Shown piece after piece: positions 16,746 through 23,335 of a DNA stretch of 64,000 nucleotides. The DNA comes from Kibdelosporangium persicum (lineage in GTDB: Bacteria; Actinomycetota; Actinomycetes; Mycobacteriales; Pseudonocardiaceae). The notes under the pieces were generated by a model, which was not told where the DNA came from, made no database searches, and saw nothing but the letters and a program-made list of their open reading frames with translations. Numbering within the stretch: position 1 is the first letter of the stretch; each line of letters opens with the position of its first letter. Location: NCBI RefSeq assembly GCF_013280595.1, contig NZ_JAAATY010000002.1:372001-436000 (forward strand). Reading direction: 5' to 3'. The position numbers and the translations under genes are program-made.

Positions 16746-17762
16746 TCAAGCGACCGGCGCACGGGTGAGGACGACCGCGAAACCAAAAGCCAGACCCATG
16801 ATCGTGAGTTCGGCCGTCGCCCAGCCGGCCAGCGCGGTCCGCTGGTGGCGCATGATCCCCGGCAACAGCCGCCAGCGGATGTTCGCGCCGAGCAGTCCGA
16901 GCAGGACAATGCAGACGATCTTGAACAGCACCAGCAGGCCGTAACCGGTTCCGAACAGGTCACGCCACACCGAGCTGCCCGGCGTGAGCAGCAGTTCGGC
17001 GAACCCGTTGAACAGTCCGGTCACCGCGGACACCGCAATGCAGACCGTCGCCAGTTTGGAGAACCGCGGCAGCGCGTGTGCCAGCAGCGTGCGGTTGGCA
17101 GCCAGAAGCACCACGACCGCGCCGAGCCCGCCGGTCCACGCGACCGCCGCGAGCACGTGCAGTTCCATCGAGACCATCGTGATGTCGTGCCAGGACCAGT
17201 CGGTGGCGTGACCGGTCACCGGCAGCGGCAGGAGCGTGAACAACGCGGCGGCCGCGCGCAGTTCGGCGGGGACGGACTCGCCTTTGCGGACTGTCCACAC
17301 CGCTAACACCGCACACAGCATGGCGAACAGGAACACCGCCACGAGCGCCTTGCCGGCGCCGACAGTCCGGACGTAGTCCCAGATCGCGTCGAGCGTGACC
17401 GATTGGGACAGTCGCAGCTCGGCGGTCTGCAGCACGAGCGCGACCAGCGCGGTGACCGCCCACGTCAGTGCGCTGATGACAGCCACCCGCCGGGTGCCCG
17501 CGAGCACGGCCTCGGCGAGCTTGGGCCGGTCGAAGCCGATGAGCAAGGGCAGCAACGAAAGCCCGACCGTGACCACGGCCGCCATGTCCAGCAGCACCCG
17601 CACGACCGGAATGCCGTACCGGACCACCGCGTCCGGCTCGACGATCCCCGGCAGCGCACTGGTCGCGGTGATCGTCAGTCCGATGAGGACACCGATGATC
17701 GCCGCCATGACCAGGACACCGACCAGGGCGAGCCGAGGAGCCGCGGTGGTCCGGTACGGCAT
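16746..17762 (-). CDS. copD: CopD-family copper-transport membrane protein
   Basis: The 338-residue protein has about eight hydrophobic helices and the CopD_dom region (SWHDITMVSMELHVLAAVAW, with His residues in the membrane). CopD proteins are believed to move copper across the inner membrane together with periplasmic CopC. The start overlaps the copC stop by one base (TGATG). It is the last gene of a four-gene copper operon. Confidence 0.9.
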   Translation of the reverse strand: MPYRTTAAPRLALVGVLVMAAIIGVLIGLTITATSALPGIVEPDAVVRYGIPVVRVLLDMAAVVTVGLSLLPLLIGFDRPKLAEAVLAGTRRVAVISALTWAVTALVALVLQTAELRLSQSVTLDAIWDYVRTVGAGKALVAVFLFAMLCAVLAVWTVRKGESVPAELRAAAALFTLLPLPVTGHATDWSWHDITMVSMELHVLAAVAWTGGLGAVVVLLAANRTLLAHALPRFSKLATVCIAVSAVTGLFNGFAELLLTPGSSVWRDLFGTGYGLLVLFKIVCIVLLGLLGANIRWRLLPGIMRHQRTALAGWATAELTIMGLAFGFAVVLTRAPVA

Positions 17763-18319
17763 CAGGCGTCTTCCTCTTTACCGCCCATCCGCAGCGCGAA
17801 CACGATGCCGGCGCCGAGCACCACGACAGCGCCGACGATCCACACCCAGGTGGGGATGCCGCCGCTGTCCTCAGTGGCGCCGGGCTGCGCGGTGCCCGCG
17901 CCGTTCTTGAACTTCGCCAGTTCGTCCGCGGGCAACGGCGTGCCGTTGCCCGCCTTGCTCAACGTGAACGACAGCTGGCCCTGCACGGGATGACCGTCGG
18001 CCGACAGCACCCGCCACGAGATCTGGTAGACCCCGCTCGGGCCGAGCGGCCGCACCGGCGCGCTCACGACCGTGCTGTCCACCTGCGGCGGAGCCGCTTC
18101 CCAGTGGTTGCCCTGCGGGTCGAGGACCGAGATCGTGTTGATCCCCTCGACGTTCTGCACCGGCTGGTCGAACGTCAGCTTGACGGTCTGCGGGCCCGTC
18201 TCCACGGACGCCTTGTCCTTGGGGTTCGAGTCCACCAGCGAGTTGTGGGCGAGTGCCGGGGTGGCCAGCCCGACGAAAGCCAGGCCGGCCAGCACGGCAG
18301 CGGCTGCGAACCGCCTCAT
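17762..18319 (-). CDS. copC: CopC-family copper-binding protein, membrane-anchored
   Basis: From ATG 18319 it has 185 residues: a signal peptide ending ATPALA, after which the mature protein begins with His (HNSLVDSNP), the usual N-terminal Cu(II) ligand. The CopC beta-barrel follows (VKLTFDQPV, SWRVLSADGHPVQGQLSFTL). Unlike short secreted CopC, this protein has a C-terminal transmembrane helix (WVWIVGAVVVLGAGIVFAL) and a charged tail. The start overlaps the upstream gene stop (ATGA). Its partner CopD follows directly. Confidence 0.93.
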   Translation of the reverse strand: MRRFAAAAVLAGLAFVGLATPALAHNSLVDSNPKDKASVETGPQTVKLTFDQPVQNVEGINTISVLDPQGNHWEAAPPQVDSTVVSAPVRPLGPSGVYQISWRVLSADGHPVQGQLSFTLSKAGNGTPLPADELAKFKNGAGTAQPGATEDSGGIPTWVWIVGAVVVLGAGIVFALRMGGKEEDA

Positions 18320-19089
18320 GCCTGCTCGCCTCCGCGAGCGGCGGCGCTCACCCGCTTCGCCCGCAGGGTCGCGCCGAGGCCGAGACCCAGGCCGAGCGCA
18401 CCGACGACCAGGCCGATGCCGCCCAGCCACCGGGCGGTGTTGTCCGTGCCCGCCGAGGCGGCCTCGGTGTTCGTGTCGGTGGCCGCGGGCTTCACGTCGG
18501 CCTGCGTCCCGGCGCTGCCGTGGGCGTCCTCACCCGTACCTGCGGCGACCAGCTTGACGACCGGGGCGGGGTGCTCCGGCTCGGCGCCGGTGGTCGGCGG
18601 GGCGTCCCACTTCACGTCGCCCTTGGCGCCGTCGTACGTCTGGATCGCCGGGATGACCAGCTGGTCGGTGTCCGGCAGCGGGCCCGCGGAGACGTCGAAC
18701 TCCTGGAACTCGCCCGGGTTGATCCGGGTGCCGGGCTGCGCGGTCCAGGTGATCGTGTCGATCGCCTCCTTGATCTCCGCGCCGTGGCTGCCCTTGACCG
18801 GCTTGTCCAGCGCGACCTTCTTGACCTCGGAGGTCCAGCCCGGCACCGGCTTGGGCCGGGCACCGGTGAGCGGGGTGTCCTTGGGGAACACCAGCGTCAG
18901 CTTGATCGTGCCCTGGGTGTTGTCCTCGTTCGGCACCCGGAAGGTGATCTTCGAGTAGCCGCCCTTCTTGGCGGGCTCGGTGACGTTGGCCGTGACGTGG
19001 GCGCTGGCCACGCCGCCACCGGCGAGCACGACCGCTCCGGCGGCGACCGCCACCGCGAAACCGCGCGCCAAGTATCGATTTGTAGACAT
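18316..19089 (-). CDS. YcnI-family (DUF1775) copper-associated exported protein
   Basis: From ATG 19089 it has 257 residues: a signal peptide ending GGGVASA and a mature start at His31 (HVTANVTEPAKKGGY). In YcnI proteins the N-terminal His ligates copper. The DUF1775 domain includes GWTSEVKKVALDKP and TRINPGEFQEFDVSAGPLPD. A Pro/Ala/Thr-rich stretch and one C-terminal transmembrane helix follow. YcnI is thought to be a periplasmic copper chaperone. It overlaps copC by 4 bp. Confidence 0.92.
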   Translation of the reverse strand: MSTNRYLARGFAVAVAAGAVVLAGGGVASAHVTANVTEPAKKGGYSKITFRVPNEDNTQGTIKLTLVFPKDTPLTGARPKPVPGWTSEVKKVALDKPVKGSHGAEIKEAIDTITWTAQPGTRINPGEFQEFDVSAGPLPDTDQLVIPAIQTYDGAKGDVKWDAPPTTGAEPEHPAPVVKLVAAGTGEDAHGSAGTQADVKPAATDTNTEAASAGTDNTARWLGGIGLVVGALGLGLGLGATLRAKRVSAAARGGEQA

Positions 19090-19138
19090 GGTGTTACTGC
19101 TCCTGAGTATGCAGGGATGAGTGGAAAGTGTCGGTTTC

Positions 19139-19699
19139 TCAGGAACAAGCAGGTGGACCCCGCCGGGCGTGCACTCGGCGCAGCAGTACGGCACGGATGT
19201 GATCGGTACGTTCCGGCGCGTCAGGCAGCGCGTGGATCGCGCTCGCGACCGCCGGGAACCGGGGTGGCTCGATCAGGTCGAGCAGCAGCCGCATCGCCGA
19301 GCCGATCAGGCTGACCGCCGCGTCGGCCTTGGCCAGCAGCGAGGCGGTCACCACGGTCGCGACCGCATGGGTCGCCAGCATCACCATCGGGTCGACGGGT
19401 GCCGCTTGGTGACCGATGTGCGAGGGCACCGCGTAGTTGAGTACGAGGTGCATCGCTCCCTGGGCCATACCCAGGGCTGTGAGCACCGACAACAGCCCGT
19501 CGAACCGGCTGGCGACAGCTGTGCCCGCCCACGCGACGATCATCGTCAGCAGGACGGCCAGGGCAGTGTCCGGCGTCGCCCCGCCCGCCATGCCGTGCGC
19601 GGCGATCGCCAGCGCACCCGAGCTCACGGCAAGCGTCCAGCCGCGCATCGCACTGCGTGCTGTGGCTCGGCGCTTCCTCACAGGCAGGAGCGTAGCCAA
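19139..19699 (-). CDS. Hypothetical membrane protein, first gene of the copper operon
   Basis: The frame starts at TTG 19699; a GTG at 19681 gives 180 residues and is equally likely. About four hydrophobic helices are visible (for example WTLAVSSGALAIAAHGMAGG and MVMLATHAVATVVTASLLAK), with His residues that could touch metal. A basic C-terminal tail follows. It sits 49 bp upstream of the YcnI gene on the same strand, which suggests a role in copper handling. The family is not recognised with confidence. Confidence 0.65.
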   Translation of the reverse strand: MATLLPVRKRRATARSAMRGWTLAVSSGALAIAAHGMAGGATPDTALAVLLTMIVAWAGTAVASRFDGLLSVLTALGMAQGAMHLVLNYAVPSHIGHQAAPVDPMVMLATHAVATVVTASLLAKADAAVSLIGSAMRLLLDLIEPPRFPAVASAIHALPDAPERTDHIRAVLLRRVHARRGPPACS

Positions 19700-19700
19700 C

Positions 19701-19720
19701 CGACACGGTGAAGCGTGTCG
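19701..19720. promoter_or_regulatory. Palindrome upstream of the copper operon
   Basis: CGACACG (19701-19707) and CGTGTCG (19714-19720) are a perfect 7-bp inverted repeat with a 6-bp spacer, immediately upstream of the first gene of the operon and downstream of the gene ending at 19746. It could be an operator or a terminator stem. It does not resemble a CsoR site. Confidence 0.45.
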
Positions 19721-19745
19721 GCCGGATTAATGAAACACCGACCGC

Positions 19746-20186
19746 TCAGATGCCCAACTTGTGCAGGATCCGCTGCTCCAGCTGGTCCAACTCGGCCGAG
19801 ACCGCCTTGTGCACCGTCTTGCGCCGCGCGGTGGGCATGCGTTCGGCCGCCCGCACGGCGGAGGTGAGCTGACCGAGCTTGTCCGAGGTCTCGGCGGTGA
19901 ACGCGGTGTCCTTGCCGCGGTCGGACAGCTCCTGCAGCACGTCGGCCAGCCCGGCCATCCGGGCGTGCAGCATGGCCCCTTTGCCGGTGTATTTCGCCAG
20001 GTCAGTGACGGGCACGCCAAGCTTGTGCGCCCGGCGGGCGTCCTTGAGGTCGCGCAGCGTGGCGGCGGCCTTGGCGACGAACGGGATCAGCACGGGCGCC
20101 ACCGCCGGACCGATCACCTTCGCGACGGCGACAGCGTTCTTGGCGTTACGCGGGTTGATCCGTGGCGTTCGCTTCGTCACGCTCAT
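19746..20186 (-). CDS. Actinobacterial hypothetical protein (146 aa; DUF6474-like)
   Basis: From ATG 20186 the protein starts MSVTKRTPRINPRNAKNAVA and is basic and helical, with a hydrophobic stretch VAKVIGPAVAPVLIPFVAKA that may touch the membrane. RAHKLGVPVTDLAKYTGKGA and a long C-terminal helical part follow. The pattern reminds me of the DUF6474 family; I hold this name loosely. Function unknown. It is divergent from the nuclease gene at 20261. Confidence 0.7.
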   Translation of the reverse strand: MSVTKRTPRINPRNAKNAVAVAKVIGPAVAPVLIPFVAKAAATLRDLKDARRAHKLGVPVTDLAKYTGKGAMLHARMAGLADVLQELSDRGKDTAFTAETSDKLGQLTSAVRAAERMPTARRKTVHKAVSAELDQLEQRILHKLGI

Positions 20187-20260
20187 GCTCGACAACCTAC
20201 TGGCGAGGGGCAACAGGAGCATCTCGGCTGTCGGTGGGCTCGCCTAGAGTGCTCACTGTG

Positions 20261-21895
20261 ATGGATTCGGTGCTGCTCGACGCTGGTGTGGTCAACCGTT
20301 GCCGGCGGCGGGTGCACTTGGAGCACGACCCGGCCATGCGGGACGCTCCCAGAGCCGCCCCGGACCCCACCGGCCAGCAACGCAAAGCCGACGCGACGGC
20401 GCACCGCAGGGCGGTCGCCGACCGTGTCGCGCGACTGGTCGGACCGGACTGGATGGAGGTCCCGGCAGGCGCCGACCTGCGTGGATCCGACCGTGAGCAG
20501 GCGACGCTGGCGTTGCTGACCGCGGGCGCCCGGTTCATCTGGGCCGCGCAACTGCCGCGTGATCCCCTCGGTGGCCGTCGAGGCTCGATCGACCTGCTGG
20601 TGAAGAGTGACAAGGGGTATGTGCCGGTGCTGGTCGTCCGGCACAAGGTGACCGACCCCGGGCAGGGTGCCCGCACGTCGCCGCTGGGTGAGCCGATGCC
20701 GGGCGGCAGCCGCGTGGACCCGTTGCGCAAGATCCGGCCGCAGCCGCGTGACCAGATGCGACTGGCGCATGCCTGGCGGATGCTGCAGGCCGCCGGGTAC
20801 GCGGCGACCGGCCGTGCCGTCGGCGGAGTGATCGGCCTGGACGCCGATGTGGTGGCCTGGCACGACCTCGAGGCGCCGACGTGGCCGGGTGGCCGGACCG
20901 CGCTGTCCGAATACGACCACCGGTTCTCCGACCGGCTCGCCGTCGCGGCCGCGGCCGCCAACGGCGGGCAGCCGCTGGCGCGCCCGTCGCGGATCCTGGA
21001 GTGCCGCAGCTGCCCGTGGTGGCCGATCTGTGAAACGGTCCTGTTGGAGAAGCGGGACGTCAGCCTGGTGGCCCGCGGCGAGGACGCGGTGACGTTGCGG
21101 GCGGCCGGCGTGCAGACGGTCGACGAACTGGCCCAGGTCCCGGCAGGCACCGACCTGCAACTGGTCGGGCTGCCCTCGGACGACGCGATCGCGCTGGCCA
21201 AGGCCTGGCTACGGGACCTGACCATGGTCCGCCGTGTGTCCGAGGTGTCCGTGCCACGGGCGGACGTCGAGGTCGACGTCGACATGGAGAGTTTCGGCGA
21301 CGCGGGCGCCTACATGTGGGGCGTGATGCTCAGCGGCGTCGACGTCGGTGAACGGCAGGGCTATCGCGCGTTCGTCACGTGGGAGCCGTTGCCCACCAAG
21401 GACGAGGCGCGTTCGTTCGCCGAGTTCTGGGAGTGGCTGACCAGCGTGCGCCTGCGGGCTCGTGCGCGTGGCCTGACGTTCCGGGCGTACTGCTACAACG
21501 AGCTCGCCGAGAACCGCTGGCTGCTCGCGTCCGCCCGCCGGTTCAAGGGCCGGCCGGGCATCCCGACCGAGAGGCAGGTGCAGGACTTCATCGACTCGGA
21601 CGCCTGGTTCGACCTGTTCCGCAGCGTCCAGGAGCAGTTCCTGTGCGCGCAGGGCAAGGGCCTGAAGATCATCGCCCCGGCGGCGGGCTTCAGCTGGCGC
21701 GACCCGGAGGCCAGCGGCGAGAACTCGATGCGCTGGTACCGCGACGCGGTGGGGATGGACGGCGGCGAACCGCAACCGGACCAGCGCACCCGCCTGATCG
21801 AGTACAACGAGGACGATGTCCGCGCGACCATGACGTTGCGGCAGTGGATGTCCTCGCCGGAGGTCAAGAAGATCCCGTACGTGGGGGATCTGTGA
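20261..21895 (+). CDS. TM0106-type nuclease: Cas4/RecB-like domain + DEDD exonuclease domain
   Basis: The 544-residue protein has a RecB/Cas4-like N-terminal half: Cys14, GRRGSIDLLVKSD (D111), and a triad C248-x2-C251-x5-C257 (CRSCPWWPIC). These four Cys match the 4Fe-4S staple of Cas4/AddB nucleases. A helix-hairpin-helix-like stretch (RAAGVQTVDELAQV) links to an RNase-H-like DEDD exonuclease domain with the DxE motif at D341/E343 (VDVDMESF) and YNEDDVRATM near the C-terminus. The usual ExK of the PD-(D/E)xK core reads VVRHK here. Its role in DNA processing is inferred. Confidence 0.85.
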   Translation: MDSVLLDAGVVNRCRRRVHLEHDPAMRDAPRAAPDPTGQQRKADATAHRRAVADRVARLVGPDWMEVPAGADLRGSDREQATLALLTAGARFIWAAQLPRDPLGGRRGSIDLLVKSDKGYVPVLVVRHKVTDPGQGARTSPLGEPMPGGSRVDPLRKIRPQPRDQMRLAHAWRMLQAAGYAATGRAVGGVIGLDADVVAWHDLEAPTWPGGRTALSEYDHRFSDRLAVAAAAANGGQPLARPSRILECRSCPWWPICETVLLEKRDVSLVARGEDAVTLRAAGVQTVDELAQVPAGTDLQLVGLPSDDAIALAKAWLRDLTMVRRVSEVSVPRADVEVDVDMESFGDAGAYMWGVMLSGVDVGERQGYRAFVTWEPLPTKDEARSFAEFWEWLTSVRLRARARGLTFRAYCYNELAENRWLLASARRFKGRPGIPTERQVQDFIDSDAWFDLFRSVQEQFLCAQGKGLKIIAPAAGFSWRDPEASGENSMRWYRDAVGMDGGEPQPDQRTRLIEYNEDDVRATMTLRQWMSSPEVKKIPYVGDL

Positions 21896-22047
21896 TCAGG
21901 CGGATGTCCGTCTGGACGCTGGCCGAGGTGCTGGAGCGGGCCGGGACGACGGATCGGGTCACGATCGCCCGGCTGGTCGAGCCGTGGCGTGATGCCCGGG
22001 AGATGCCGGTCATCCCGTTCGCCGAGCCGCAGGGGAGCCAGGCATGA
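21892..22047 (+). CDS. Small 51-residue protein coupled to both neighbours
   Basis: The GTG at 21892 overlaps the nuclease stop (GTGA) and its stop overlaps the next ATG (ATGA, 22044-22047). This double overlap is strong evidence that it is translated. The peptide (RRMSVWTLAEVLERAGTTDR, then LVEPWRDAREMPVIPFAEP) is amphipathic with no membrane segment. The family is not recognised; it could be a small adaptor of the nuclease. Confidence 0.7.
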   Translation: MIRRMSVWTLAEVLERAGTTDRVTIARLVEPWRDAREMPVIPFAEPQGSQA

Positions 22048-22844
22048 CCGAAGCCAGAATGATCATCTGGTTACCGGCGCCTGTCGACGAGGTACGTCAG
22101 GCGCTGCACAAAAGCGGTGTCGGCGCGGGTGTGGTGGTTCCGGTCGAGTCGGGGACAGTGGTGGTGCCCCGGGGCCTGATGGGCCTGTCGATCGCCGCGC
22201 AGTGGATCTATCGGGCGCGTCGGCGGCTGGGCAGGCCCGCGCTGCTGATCGGGTGGGACGACGAGGCGTCCGTGGTGTCCGTCCTCGGTGGTCCGGCGAC
22301 GCTGGCCTGGGGGTGGGGCAGGGTGGCGGCCGGGCGCCGGTTGTTGGCGCGCCTCGGTGGTCTCGGGCCGCTGCGGCGAGCGCTCCTGTCCCTGAACGTG
22401 GCACTGGTCGGGTCACAGCGTGGTTCACGCAGGCAGGCGAAAAGTGCCAGAACCATCGCGACCGCGTTGGGTGCCGACGAAGCCCTTGTGCTGCGGTACG
22501 TCCAGCAGGACGAGAAGCGGCTGCCGCCCGAGGTGCTGCTGCGGGAGGTCGGCAAGCCGGACGTGGCCGACCTGGTGGTCATGGTCGAGCGCGGGGCGTT
22601 CGACAAGTGGCGCACGGGCAAGCCGGTGACCATGGGATGGGCCAACGCGTTGCTCGCACTGGCGTTGGTCGTCGCGACGGCCTTGCTGTTCTTCGTTCCG
22701 GTTGAGGCTCTGGTGGTCTATCTGATCGGACTTGTGCTCACCGTTGTGCTTCTTGTCGTCTCGCAGCGGCTTCGTTACCGGTATGCGCGTCAGCCCGTCG
22801 ACGAGGTGCTGCCGGTGGCGTCGGACAACCAGTCGGCCAGATAG
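22044..22844 (+). CDS. Hypothetical protein with two C-terminal transmembrane helices
   Basis: The 266-residue protein has a cytoplasmic N-terminal region of about 190 residues (WLPAPVDEVRQALHKSG, LGRPALLIGWDDEASVVSVL) and two adjacent hydrophobic helices (ALLALALVVATALLFFVPV and ALVVYLIGLVLTVVLLVV). Function unknown. The start overlaps the 51-aa gene, so it is the third member of the nuclease operon. Its last 55 bp overlap antisense with soxG. Confidence 0.72.
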   Translation: MTEARMIIWLPAPVDEVRQALHKSGVGAGVVVPVESGTVVVPRGLMGLSIAAQWIYRARRRLGRPALLIGWDDEASVVSVLGGPATLAWGWGRVAAGRRLLARLGGLGPLRRALLSLNVALVGSQRGSRRQAKSARTIATALGADEALVLRYVQQDEKRLPPEVLLREVGKPDVADLVVMVERGAFDKWRTGKPVTMGWANALLALALVVATALLFFVPVEALVVYLIGLVLTVVLLVVSQRLRYRYARQPVDEVLPVASDNQSAR

Positions 22845-23335
22845 GTCGCGAACGAGCCGCGCACGAGCAAGCGGTAGACCGGTTCGTCCGAGGTCTGCCA
22901 GAGGATCACCTGGGTACGGGCGATCATCGTCTGCGCGCACCGGCCGGCGTGGAACGCGCGCGGGTGCAGGTCCAGTGTGCAGCCGTGTTCCAGCAGGTCA
23001 CGGCTGCGTACCTCGATCGTCGTGCGGTTCGCCGACACGTCCACAACGGACGCCGACGGTTCTCGCAGCAGGTCCGGCAGCCCGGTGTCGCCGTCCGGGC
23101 CGACCACCAGCCACTCGTCCGGGCCGAGCATGAGGATGTGCCGGGAACCGGCGTCCACCACGGAGTTCGGCACGACCGGCAACGGGCCGCCGAGCCGTTC
23201 GGAGATCCGCGCGGCCGCGTCGCCGGTCGGCCTGACCCGGACGTTGACCATGGTCAGGAACGGGATCTCGGTGATGCCCGGGTAGCCCGCCAACGGGCTG
23301 CGGCGCAGTGACATCAAGGGGGACTCAACCGTCAC
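22790..23335 (-). CDS. soxG: Sarcosine oxidase gamma subunit
   Basis: The 181-residue protein begins MTVESPLMSLRRSPLAGYPG and shows the GcvT-like gamma-subunit pattern ILMLGPDEWLVVGPDGDT, VVDVSANRTTIEVRS and GCTLDLHPRAF, TQVILWQTSDEPVYRLLVR. SoxG is the small scaffold subunit of heterotetrameric sarcosine oxidase. The GTG start at 23335 overlaps soxA by 11 bp. The 3' end overlaps the convergent membrane-protein gene. Confidence 0.93.
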   Translation of the reverse strand: MTVESPLMSLRRSPLAGYPGITEIPFLTMVNVRVRPTGDAAARISERLGGPLPVVPNSVVDAGSRHILMLGPDEWLVVGPDGDTGLPDLLREPSASVVDVSANRTTIEVRSRDLLEHGCTLDLHPRAFHAGRCAQTMIARTQVILWQTSDEPVYRLLVRGSFATYLADWLSDATGSTSSTG

